The notes below the pieces were generated by a model, which was not told the DNA's origin, did not search any database, and was given only the letters and a program-made list of their open reading frames with translations. This document shows, piece after piece, positions 1 to 6,124 of a stretch of DNA of 7,955 nucleotides. The stretch lies in contig DXSD01000087.1 in NCBI GenBank assembly GCA_019410665.1, positions 1-7,955 of the forward strand. Reading direction: 5' to 3'. Numbering within the stretch: the first letter of the stretch is position 1; each line of letters opens with the position of its first letter. This DNA is from Fusobacterium sp. GTDB lineage: Bacteria; Fusobacteriota; Fusobacteriia; Fusobacteriales; Fusobacteriaceae. The translations under genes and the position numbers were made by a program.

Positions 1-71
1 ATGTAAAATATATGTAAATTTTTTATTAGCAGAAAAATCTTATGAACATACAATTTATTAATTCTCTTTGA

Positions 72-126
72 AGATAATAAAAAGGGAAACTATTACAAAC
101 TTTTAAATTGTAACAGTTTCCCTTTT
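72..126 (-). terminator. Strong intrinsic terminator after the ankyrin gene, possibly bidirectional
   Basis: Positions 80-98 pair with 108-126 around a 9-nt loop (99-107), giving a 19-bp stem with core GGGAAACT/AGTTTCCC. The only irregular position (92 against 114) is a G-U wobble in minus-strand RNA but an A-C mismatch in plus-strand RNA. The minus-strand transcript continues into TTTTTATTATC (83-73), a good U-tract, and the hairpin starts 17 nt after the ankyrin stop codon. On the plus strand it is followed by TTTTATTTATTAATTTTC, so it could also stop a convergent transcript. The better stem and its position make minus-strand use the main call. Confidence 0.9.
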
Positions 127-142
127 ATTTATTAATTTTCAA

Positions 143-571
143 TTAAAAATCTTCTAATCTTCTGTGATGATTAATTTTTTCAAAACCAGCACCTAAACCA
201 TCATAGTCAGCTCCACTATTTTCTATAACCTTTAATACACTATTAGCCTTAGAAGCTATAGCTAAATTAATAGCTGTTCTTTGGTGATTATTTTTTATCT
301 CTAAATCTCCACCAAATGATAGTAATAGATCCATTATTTTTCCATAATTTTTTTGAGCAGCTATATGAAGAGGAGTATTCCCATCCTTATTTTTAGCATT
401 AGGATCAGCACCATTATACAGCAAAGCATCTACATAATCATATTTGTCCATCTCTACACAGTGATGTAATATAGTATTTTTTTGCTCATCTACCTCTTCA
501 ACTGAGTCCATATCCAAATGTTGTTTAAATCCCTCTAAATCATTCTCTTCAATAAATTTTAAAAGTTCCAT
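143..571 (-). CDS. Small ankyrin-repeat protein
   Basis: This 142-residue protein is almost entirely ankyrin repeats, which normally form a protein-binding scaffold; the partner is unknown. Three repeats are visible: about residues 29-59 (NTILHHCVE and LLYNGADPNAK), 60-93 (the clearest, with DGNTPLHIAAQKN and LLLSFGGDLEIKN) and 94-126 (degenerate, RTAINLAIAS, ending in GADYDG). A short acidic N-terminal helix precedes them and a charged tail (HHRRLEDF) follows. There is no signal peptide or membrane segment, so it is probably cytosolic. It lies 75 nt after the methyltransferase gene and is followed by a strong terminator. The start is uncertain: the best Shine-Dalgarno sequence (AAAGGAG, 596-590) is 18 nt before the ATG, while only a weak AGAAG lies close to it. 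An in-frame ATT five codons upstream is better placed but would be a very rare start. Identification as ankyrin is secure; function is not known. Confidence 0.88.
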   Translation of the reverse strand: MELLKFIEENDLEGFKQHLDMDSVEEVDEQKNTILHHCVEMDKYDYVDALLYNGADPNAKNKDGNTPLHIAAQKNYGKIMDLLLSFGGDLEIKNNHQRTAINLAIASKANSVLKVIENSGADYDGLGAGFEKINHHRRLEDF

Positions 572-600
572 TTTGCTTCTATGAATTTTCTCCTTTTGTT

Positions 601-629
601 TTTATAGTTAAATTTTGTTGTTATCTAAA
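601..629 (-). promoter_or_regulatory. Possible sigma-70 promoter for the ankyrin gene
   Basis: In the 75-nt gap after the methyltransferase gene, the minus strand reads TTTAGA (629-624, four of six matches to TTGACA), a 17-nt spacer, then TATAAA (606-601, five of six). Transcription would start near 594, within the AAAGGAG ribosome site, giving a very short leader. The AT-rich background makes chance matches likely, and the ankyrin gene could instead be the last gene of the cob-radC-ricT-trmN6 transcript. Confidence 0.35.
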
Positions 630-646
630 TCTGAAAATCCTACCCT

Positions 647-1327
647 TTAATAACCACTCTCCTCAAGAAAAAGAGGGGGCTCTATCTCCAGTTGACATTT
701 TTTTCCCTTCCAAGCTTCTATTAAAACCAGATTTGAATTTTTTTCCTTGGAAAAATATACAAACCTCACTCTTTTTAAGGAAAAACCACTCTCTTCTAAA
801 ATTCTTGATATCTCGGTAAACCTATAACTTCTATGAACTAGGGAAAAACTTCCCACAGGTTTTAACATACGTTTAGCACTTTTTACTAAATCTTTTAAAT
901 CCAATTTAATCTCATGCCTTGCTATAGCTTTACTACTTAAATCATTTTGTTTCTTTCCATCTACCTTCATATAAGGGGGATTAGAAACTATATAATCAAA
1001 AGAGTTCCCCATTGGGTAATCTTTGATATCACAATTTACTATATCAATTATATCTTCAAGGTTATTCAATTGAATATTTCTCTTTGCTAAAGAGATATTT
1101 TCCTCTTGAATATCCACTCCCACTATATTTTTCCCCTTCCCCTTTCCATAGAGTAAGATAGGAATAATTCCATTTCCTGTTCCTATGTCCAATATCTTGC
1201 CCTCTCTAGTCGGAGAGAAAAAATCCGCTAATATAACTGCATCTACTGAAAATCTAAAACCATTAGTTTTTTGAATAATTTTAAAATTATCTCTCAATAG
1301 TGTCATATCTTCATTTTCACACAACAT
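647..1327 (-). CDS. trmN6: tRNA1(Val) (adenine-37-N6)-methyltransferase, TrmN6/YfiC family
   Basis: This is a class I SAM-dependent N6-adenine methyltransferase of 226 residues, close to the roughly 245 of the E. coli YfiC/TrmN6 family, which methylates A37 of tRNA-Val. The N-terminus has the family signature GFRFSVDAVILADFF (residues 23-37). Motif I, LDIGTGNGIIP (46-56), forms the SAM-binding loop; Asp72 in GVDIQEE is the likely ribose-binding acidic residue. The catalytic NPPY (116-119) marks methylation of an adenine or other planar nitrogen. RHEI (137-140) and a C-terminal EPPLFL are also typical. The ATG start follows AAGGA at about 6 nt and lies 2 nt after the ricT stop, so the two genes are probably translated in tandem. 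Family is secure; the exact tRNA target is by analogy, and an RNA or protein-glutamine methyltransferase of the same fold is less likely. Confidence 0.82.
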   Translation of the reverse strand: MLCENEDMTLLRDNFKIIQKTNGFRFSVDAVILADFFSPTREGKILDIGTGNGIIPILLYGKGKGKNIVGVDIQEENISLAKRNIQLNNLEDIIDIVNCDIKDYPMGNSFDYIVSNPPYMKVDGKKQNDLSSKAIARHEIKLDLKDLVKSAKRMLKPVGSFSLVHRSYRFTEISRILEESGFSLKRVRFVYFSKEKNSNLVLIEAWKGKKCQLEIEPPLFLEESGY

Positions 1328-1329
1328 AA

Positions 1330-2250
1330 CTATTCCTTCTCTAACTCTTTATGAGCTAATTCTTCAGCAGTTTTCTCATTTTTCAATTTATTTGCTTCTT
1401 TTCTATTGAATTTTATCTCATCAACTTCAAATTTTAACATCCCTTTATTTTCTACATCTACAAAAAGATATCCATTAAGTGGACTGATACTTATTACCTT
1501 TCCCTCTCCTTTCGGAGTCTTTACCTGTTGATTTACTGCTGGATAGTTTTTTAAAGCCTCTTCATATTGTTGATATTCGTAATTAATACAACATAAAAGT
1601 CTTCCACATACTCCTGATATTTTAGCTGGATTAATAACTAGTCCTTGATCTCTTGCCATCTTAATAGAAACAGAATCAAATCTATTAATAAAAGTTCTAC
1701 AACATAACTCTTTTCCACATAAACCTACTGTTCCTAATATTCTAGCTTCATCTCTTACTCCTATCTGCCTTAACTCTATTCTTACTCTGAATATATTAGC
1801 TAGATCTTTTACTAAATCTCTAAAATCTATTCTTCCCTCTGCAGTAAAATAGAAAATTAACTTCGTTTTATCAAAAGTATACTCAGTTTCTACAAGTTTC
1901 ATAGGAAGTTTATGATGAGCTATTCTCTCTCTACATAGTCTATTAGCTTCTAAAGAGTCCTGTTTTAATTGTAAATATCTTTCCTCTTCTTCCTTGTCTG
2001 CCTTTTTTAATACTGGTTTTAAAGGTAGTACTAACTCTTTTTCAGAAAGCATTCTAGGCTCACTATAAACAACACCTATCTCCTTTCCTCTAACAGTATC
2101 GACAATTACCTTATCACCCTTTTTATATTTAATATTATCTATAACTTCAAAGTAGTATCTTTTTTTTGTAACTTCAAATATTACTCCAAGCACATTATAA
2201 AATCTCTCCTCTTGGACTACTTCAAGTTGTTCATTATTTATCTCTTCCAT
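1330..2250 (-). CDS. ricT: PSP1-domain protein, RicT (YaaT) family
   Basis: In Bacillus subtilis RicT (YaaT) acts with RicA and RicF in an Fe-S-containing complex that steers RNase Y in mRNA processing and affects competence, sporulation and biofilms. The 306-residue product matches the family. A beta-rich N-terminal region (about 18-65, with GDKVIVDTVRGKEIGVV) is followed by a charged helical linker (about 81-112), then the PSP1 core (about 115-175, with FYFTAEGRIDFRDLVKDLA). The diagnostic cysteine region has two blocks, GLCGKELCC (176-184) and GVCGRLLCC (213-221), so Cys178, 183, 184, 215, 220 and 221 are all kept. A small beta domain (about 240-282, TPKGEGKV) and a Lys/Glu-rich tail end it. 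The ATG has GGAGG 4 nt upstream. No ricA- or ricF-like gene is in the window. The family is clear; the RNase Y role is inferred from Bacillus. Confidence 0.88.
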   Translation of the reverse strand: MEEINNEQLEVVQEERFYNVLGVIFEVTKKRYYFEVIDNIKYKKGDKVIVDTVRGKEIGVVYSEPRMLSEKELVLPLKPVLKKADKEEEERYLQLKQDSLEANRLCRERIAHHKLPMKLVETEYTFDKTKLIFYFTAEGRIDFRDLVKDLANIFRVRIELRQIGVRDEARILGTVGLCGKELCCRTFINRFDSVSIKMARDQGLVINPAKISGVCGRLLCCINYEYQQYEEALKNYPAVNQQVKTPKGEGKVISISPLNGYLFVDVENKGMLKFEVDEIKFNRKEANKLKNEKTAEELAHKELEKE

Positions 2251-2274
2251 TGTGCCTCCAAAATTTCCACTTCA

Positions 2275-2283
2275 TTTATACCA
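2275..2283 (-). promoter_or_regulatory. Possible extended -10 promoter for ricT
   Basis: The 67-nt radC-ricT gap is the largest between cobU and trmN6. It contains TGGTATAAA on the minus strand (2283-2275), an extended -10 element of form TGn-TATAAA. The nearest -35-like hexamer, TTGAAA, lies about 20 nt from the TATAAA, which is too far, so a promoter here would depend on the extended -10. It would start about 18 nt before the ricT ATG. There is no hairpin terminator in the gap, so read-through from radC is also expected. Confidence 0.27.
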
Positions 2284-2317
2284 TCTTACCATACTTTTTC
2301 TTTCAATACAAGCATTA

Positions 2318-2995
2318 CTATATTAATCCCTCTTCTAAAAAACTAAAATACCCATCTTTAGTTATAATTATATGCTCTAAGAGTTTTACATCTATTAATT
2401 CCAATACCTCTTGCATATGTTCAGTTATTTGAATATCCTGCTTTGATGGACGTAAATTTCCTGAAGGATGATTGTGAGCAAAAATTATTCCCTTAGCCTT
2501 GTATTGAATAACTTTCTCTATTATCTCTCTGGGATATACAGCACTTTTATCTATTGTTCCCATAAAAAGAGTTTCACTTCCCACTAACATATTATAGTTA
2601 TTTAGAAATATAACTCTAAACTCCTCTCTAGTAGAAAAGCCTATCTCACTCCTCAAATATCTCAAAAGAGAGGTCTTATCCTTTAGTTGTATTCCCTCTT
2701 TTTTTATATCTCCCTTATAAAGATTCTTAGCTGTATCTCCCAAAAGTTTTAAAAATACAGCACTCCCCTCTTTTACTCCTGACACTTCCACTAATTCCTC
2801 TATAGAAGCACTTACCACTCCATCTAAATCTCCAAACTTTTCAATCAATTCTTTAGCTATAGGTTTCGTATCTCTTCTAGGAATAGCATATGTTAAAAAA
2901 AGTTCTAAAATCTCATACTCATGAAAAGCCAAATATCCACCTTGCAAATATTTCTTTCTCAATCTCTCTCTATGCCCTTCACAACTTTTCTCCAT
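2318..2995 (-). CDS. radC: RadC family JAMM/MPN-domain protein (UPF0758)
   Basis: This 225-residue protein has the standard two-part RadC layout. Residues about 1-95 form the helix-hairpin-helix-like UPF0758 region (EILELFLTYAIPRRDTKPIA, 28-47, and VSGVKEGSAVFLKLL, 71-85). Residues about 105-225 form the JAB1/MPN domain with the complete JAMM metal site: Glu125 in REEFRVIFLN, then HNHPSG (174-179), Ser184 and Asp187 in the pattern HxH-x7-S-x2-D. Such sites bind zinc and often act as metalloproteases. Despite its name, a DNA-repair role for RadC has not held up, because the original E. coli radC mutation was reassigned to recG; its function remains unsettled. The ATG is preceded by GGGGGA at about 7 nt, and the gene starts 22 nt after the cobT stop, which suggests cotranscription with the cob genes. 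Family assignment is very secure and function is open. Confidence 0.93.
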   Translation of the reverse strand: MEKSCEGHRERLRKKYLQGGYLAFHEYEILELFLTYAIPRRDTKPIAKELIEKFGDLDGVVSASIEELVEVSGVKEGSAVFLKLLGDTAKNLYKGDIKKEGIQLKDKTSLLRYLRSEIGFSTREEFRVIFLNNYNMLVGSETLFMGTIDKSAVYPREIIEKVIQYKAKGIIFAHNHPSGNLRPSKQDIQITEHMQEVLELIDVKLLEHIIITKDGYFSFLEEGLI

Positions 2996-3017
2996 ACTCT
3001 ACTCCCCCTGATCTATA

Positions 3018-4070
3018 TTATTTAAAAAGTTCATATACAGCTGCTGGTGTTTTCATTCCATTAATCATATCTATTGCACAATCTATCATTGGATAAGTTA
3101 AAACAGCACCTGTTCCCTCTCCTAATCTCATCTCCATATTTAAGAAAGCCTTTTCTCCCAATTCCTCTAAAGCCACTTTCATTCCAGGTTCTTCACTCAT
3201 ATGTGTAAGTAGAATAAAATCTTTAACCTTAGGTTCTATTTTACAAGCAGCTAAAGCAGCTACAGTTGATATAAAACCATCTACTAACATAAGTTTTCTA
3301 TATTTAGCAGCTCCTAAATACATTCCTACCATACAAGCTATATCTAGCCCCCCTACATGAGCTATTACATCAATTGGATCCATATCAAAAGTATTATATC
3401 TTTCACAAGATTCTTTTATAACTTTTTTCTTTTTAAGAAGCCCTGAGTCAGATAGTCCTCCACCTCTTCCAACAATTTCATCTAAATCTCCCCTTGTAAA
3501 AGAGTATAAAATAGCTGAACTTGTAGAGGTATTTCCTATTCCCATCTCTCCATTAGAAAAAACTGTTACTCCCTGAGATTTTTCTTTTATCATATCAATC
3601 CCAATCTCAATAGCTTTTAAGCACTCTTCTCTACTCATAGCTGGTTCTTTATAAAAATTATTTGTTCCTTTTTTTACATTTTTATTATAAAGATTTGGAT
3701 AATTTCTAGGAATAGGTTCCTTTATTCCTACATCAATAAGATTAAATTCAACTCCTAATCTTTTAGTAAAAAGTCCAATACAAGCAATTCTATTTAACAT
3801 TGCTTCAGATACTATTCTTGTATATTCCAATGGACATGAAGAGATCCCTTCCTCTATTACTCCATTGTCTGCTGAAGCTACTATATGGCATTTCTTATCT
3901 ATATTTTTTACAGGATAACCATATATTCCAGCCATTTTTATAGCTATTTTTTCTATTACCCCTAAACTTCCTTGAGGTTTCATCTTTCTATCTAATTCTT
4001 CTTGAGCTAATTTTACACTCTCAATATTCAAACCTTCTATTTCCCCTAAAATATCTTTTATCTCTTTCAC
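3018..4070 (-). CDS. cobT: Nicotinate-nucleotide--dimethylbenzimidazole phosphoribosyltransferase
   Basis: CobT transfers phosphoribose from nicotinate mononucleotide to a lower-ligand base such as 5,6-dimethylbenzimidazole, giving alpha-ribazole 5'-phosphate. The 350-residue length matches the family. Visible signatures are KPQGSLG (31-37), a substrate-loop block ASADNGVIEEGIS (65-77), NGEMGIGNTSTSSA (173-186, phosphate binding; the usual form is GIGNTTxxSA), VGGLDIACMVG (239-249), VDGFISTVAAL (263-273) and RLGEGTGA (315-322). Glu318 in the last motif aligns with the catalytic Glu317 of Salmonella CobT. The start is GTG, not ATG: GTGA overlaps the cobC stop by 4 nt and AGGGGG lies 6 nt upstream, so translation is probably coupled to cobC. 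Family members differ in the base they accept, so the lower ligand made here cannot be read from the sequence alone. Confidence 0.96.
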   Translation of the reverse strand: MKEIKDILGEIEGLNIESVKLAQEELDRKMKPQGSLGVIEKIAIKMAGIYGYPVKNIDKKCHIVASADNGVIEEGISSCPLEYTRIVSEAMLNRIACIGLFTKRLGVEFNLIDVGIKEPIPRNYPNLYNKNVKKGTNNFYKEPAMSREECLKAIEIGIDMIKEKSQGVTVFSNGEMGIGNTSTSSAILYSFTRGDLDEIVGRGGGLSDSGLLKKKKVIKESCERYNTFDMDPIDVIAHVGGLDIACMVGMYLGAAKYRKLMLVDGFISTVAALAACKIEPKVKDFILLTHMSEEPGMKVALEELGEKAFLNMEMRLGEGTGAVLTYPMIDCAIDMINGMKTPAAVYELFK

Positions 4071-4657
4071 AGTAATCCCCCTATATTTAATCCTCTTAAT
4101 ATTGGAAATTTATTTACAAACTCTATTATACAAACCTCTCCATTCTCAACAGCATATTTCCAATAGCTTTCTAAATCCTTTGAAAAATACCAGCTAAGAA
4201 TACAGTTTATTACGCCCCAATGAGTTACTACTAAGTTATCTTTATCTAAATCCAAGCTTTCAACAAATTCCACAGCTCTTTTTTGTAACTCTACAGGACT
4301 CTCTCCAGTTCTGAAATTATATTCCTCCCAATTTTTTTCACTTTCTTTACACTCTTGAGGATATTTATTTTTTATCTCTTCATAATTAAGTCCTTCAAAA
4401 ATTCCAAAATTTAACTCTCTCAATCTTTTATCATAAACTATCTCTTTTTCTAAATAATTTACATATTGAGCTGTTTCACTTGCCCTTTTTAAATCACTTG
4501 AATATATATTATCATATGGGAATTTTTCTACTATTTTTTTTGCTCTTTTTCCTTGTTCTCTTCCTTTTTCATTTAAACTAGGATCAAGCCAACCAAAATA
4601 TATCCCCTCTACATTCATATCAGTTTGTCCATGTCTTACTAATATAAGTTTCCCCAT
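4067..4657 (-). CDS. cobC: Alpha-ribazole phosphatase, histidine phosphatase superfamily
   Basis: CobC removes the 5'-phosphate from alpha-ribazole phosphate or from adenosylcobalamin 5'-phosphate. From the ATG at 4657 the protein has 196 residues. The phosphohistidine motif LVRHGQTD lies at 6-13 with catalytic His9. The other pocket residues are also present: Arg58 in SSDLKRASETA (53-63), Glu81 in RLRELNFGIFEG (78-89) and His146 in VTHWG (144-148). A GTG at 4666 would add three residues (MER), but no ribosome site precedes it; AGGTGG at 4668-4663 overlaps that GTG and sits 5 nt before the ATG, so the shorter form is chosen. This leaves a 9-nt gap after cobS, and the stop codon overlaps the cobT GTG by 4 nt. 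Related phosphoglycerate-mutase-like phosphatases are hard to separate by motifs, but its place between cobS and cobT makes the CobC role likely. Confidence 0.9.
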   Translation of the reverse strand: MGKLILVRHGQTDMNVEGIYFGWLDPSLNEKGREQGKRAKKIVEKFPYDNIYSSDLKRASETAQYVNYLEKEIVYDKRLRELNFGIFEGLNYEEIKNKYPQECKESEKNWEEYNFRTGESPVELQKRAVEFVESLDLDKDNLVVTHWGVINCILSWYFSKDLESYWKYAVENGEVCIIEFVNKFPILRGLNIGGLL

Positions 4658-4666
4658 TCTCTCCAC

Positions 4667-5440
4667 CTATACAAATAAGATTGCACATACATAAAGTAAG
4701 AATATAACCAATATCTCAGAAAGTTCTACTACTGCTCCAAGAGTATCTCCAGTTATTCCACCAATTTTTCTAGTCATAAGTTTAGCAAAAATATATCCTA
4801 ATAGCATAATTACTGGAATCACACCTAAAAATGCAAATGGTAAGAAAAATAGATGACATAAAATTAATCCATATACCAATGTTATAATAGTTGCTATTGC
4901 TACTCCAACTCCATTAGTATTATCTACAAAAGTTTTTCCCATTCCTGTAGCTCTAGCATATGGAGCTGATGCACAGTTTACAACACTATTTACTCTAGCA
5001 AAAGCTGGTGTTAAAAGTAGTGTTACTCCCATTGGTAATCCTATTGCTGTATCTAACTCTGTAAGAAGAGCTACCTTTAAGATAAAATAAAGAATTAAAA
5101 CTAATCCACCATTGGTTCCTAATCTTGAATCTTTCATAATATCTAACATTTTTTGCTTACTTCTATAACTAAAAATTCCATCAAAAGTATCAGCTAATCC
5201 ATCTAAATGTAATCCCCCAGTAAGAACTACCTCAATTATTACTAATAATACTGCCATTACCATTGGTGAATATATAAAATAACTAAAAAGCCAGAAAAAT
5301 CCAAATAGTATAATCCCCATTACCATTCCAACTATTGGAAAAAATTTCATACTTTTTCCTAAAGAATCAGAGTCAAATTTTGGTTCAAATCCTATAGGTA
5401 ATCTTGTCATAAATCTAAAAAGTAATGCTATTCCGTTCAT
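4667..5440 (-). CDS. cobS: Adenosylcobinamide-GDP ribazoletransferase (cobalamin synthase)
   Basis: CobS is the membrane enzyme that joins adenosylcobinamide-GDP to alpha-ribazole or its 5'-phosphate, giving adenosylcobalamin or its phosphate and GMP. The 257-residue product has the family length (about 250). The hallmark GGLHLDGLADTFDG (75-88) carries the acidic metal/substrate residues; MKDSRLGTNGG (102-112) and GGITGDTLGAVVELSE (227-242) are the other conserved blocks. Hydrophobic stretches near residues 36-56, 58-76, 112-126, 134-146, 178-198, 202-219 and 239-257 support a polytopic inner-membrane protein. The N-terminus (LLFRFMTRLPIGF) is typical too. The ATG has GGAGG (5452-5448) 7 nt upstream. 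It begins 25 nt after the cobU stop and ends 9 nt before the preferred cobC start, consistent with a tight operon. Confidence 0.96.
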   Translation of the reverse strand: MNGIALLFRFMTRLPIGFEPKFDSDSLGKSMKFFPIVGMVMGIILFGFFWLFSYFIYSPMVMAVLLVIIEVVLTGGLHLDGLADTFDGIFSYRSKQKMLDIMKDSRLGTNGGLVLILYFILKVALLTELDTAIGLPMGVTLLLTPAFARVNSVVNCASAPYARATGMGKTFVDNTNGVGVAIATIITLVYGLILCHLFFLPFAFLGVIPVIMLLGYIFAKLMTRKIGGITGDTLGAVVELSEILVIFLLYVCAILFV

Positions 5441-5465
5441 ATATTTTCCTCCATTATTATCTGTT

Positions 5466-6029
5466 CTATTTTAATTTTAATTGTAACCCTGATACAGCCA
5501 TATACGCTTCATCAGAATATTGTCCAGCTAATTGATTCATCTTTCCACAAATGTCTCTAAAATGTCTTCCCAGTGGATAAGGTGGAACTACTCCTAACCC
5601 TATCTCATTAGATACAACTACCAAATCCACATTTTTTTCTTTTACATATTTAAAAAGAGTTTCTACCTCTTTTTTTATCTCATCTTCTATCTTATCCACC
5701 TCACTCATAGAAATATGATCCCAGTCACAATCTCTATCCATTATCATAAGATTAGTTACCATATTTGTTAAGCAATCTAATAAAATTACCTCTCCTCCTT
5801 CTATATGTTGAGAGATTTTATCAATTAGATCTCTATATCCTTCTATTGTTATCCAATTTTTTCCTCTCTGCTCCCTGTGTTTTTTTACTCTTGATTTCAT
5901 CTCATCATCAAAGGGAATAGATGTAGCTACATATATTTTTTTAGAATACTCCCTTTCAAATATATATTGCTCAGCTTGAGAACTTTTTCCGCTCCTTGCT
6001 CCCCCAGTAAAATATATTATTCTTCCCAT
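5466..6029 (-). CDS. cobU: Adenosylcobinamide kinase / adenosylcobinamide-phosphate guanylyltransferase
   Basis: CobU phosphorylates adenosylcobinamide and then transfers GMP from GTP to it, making adenosylcobinamide-GDP for CobS. The protein is 187 residues, normal for the family (about 180). The P-loop GGARSGKS is at residues 9-16. His51 in KKHREQRG (49-56) matches the histidine that carries the GMP intermediate (His46 in Salmonella CobU). DCLTN (85-89) and VSNEIGLGVVP (139-149) are the Walker B-like and family blocks, and GRHFRDICGKMNQ (154-166) continues the expected C-terminal pattern. It is soluble. It is the first gene of the cob operon: a promoter lies just upstream, and AGGAAG sits 7 nt before the ATG. 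All catalytic residues that can be checked by eye are present. Confidence 0.96.
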   Translation of the reverse strand: MGRIIYFTGGARSGKSSQAEQYIFEREYSKKIYVATSIPFDDEMKSRVKKHREQRGKNWITIEGYRDLIDKISQHIEGGEVILLDCLTNMVTNLMIMDRDCDWDHISMSEVDKIEDEIKKEVETLFKYVKEKNVDLVVVSNEIGLGVVPPYPLGRHFRDICGKMNQLAGQYSDEAYMAVSGLQLKLK

Positions 6030-6062
6030 ACCTTCACTTCCTAAACTTCTTCTAATGCTCTA

Positions 6063-6091
6063 ATTATAGCACAAATATAGCTCTTTGAAAA
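6063..6091 (-). promoter_or_regulatory. Sigma-70 promoter of the cobU-cobS-cobC-cobT operon
   Basis: The minus strand has TTTTCA (6091-6086, four of six matches to TTGACA), a 17-nt spacer and a perfect TATAAT (6068-6063). The TATAAT is preceded by TGC, giving an extended -10 element. Transcription should begin near 6056, about 27 nt before the cobU ATG. The -35 box lies inside the T-tract of the deaD terminator, so the two elements are fused. The 27-nt leader is far too short for a cobalamin riboswitch, and I see no obvious operator palindrome. Confidence 0.72.
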
Positions 6092-6120
6092 GAAAAAGAA
6101 CGGCTATTTCTAACCGTTCT
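6088..6120 (-). terminator. Intrinsic terminator of deaD
   Basis: A perfect 7-bp stem, AGAACGG (minus strand, 6120-6114) with CCGTTCT (6103-6097), encloses a 10-nt loop. It is followed directly by TTTTTCTTTT (6096-6088 with its preceding stem T). The hairpin begins 4 nt after the deaD stop codon. It separates deaD from the cob operon and makes deaD appear monocistronic, with the cob promoter starting within the same T-tract. Confidence 0.88.
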
Positions 6121-6124
6121 ATAA

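Noticed and set aside
2..61. Possible 3' end of a plus-strand gene (19 codons then TAA at 59-61)
   Set aside because: Too short to separate from chance in AT-rich DNA and no family can be recognised; kept only as context for the terminator.
2251..2317. Terminator between radC and ricT
   Set aside because: No stable inverted repeat followed by a T-tract is present in the 67-nt gap; only an extended -10-like element was found.
2250..2432. 60-codon plus-strand open frame across the ricT start and the radC 3' end
   Set aside because: It lies antisense to radC and ricT, has a low-complexity Ile/Ser/Tyr-rich composition and no family resemblance. It is the complement of coding sequence.
2890..3096. 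68-codon plus-strand open frame over the radC start and cobT end
   Set aside because: It is antisense to two clearly identified genes with correct motifs and ribosome sites; the translation shows no recognisable domain.
6030..6124. Cobalamin riboswitch ahead of cobU
   Set aside because: The gap is 95 nt and is filled by a terminator, a promoter and a ribosome site; there is no B12-box-like sequence or multi-stem structure.
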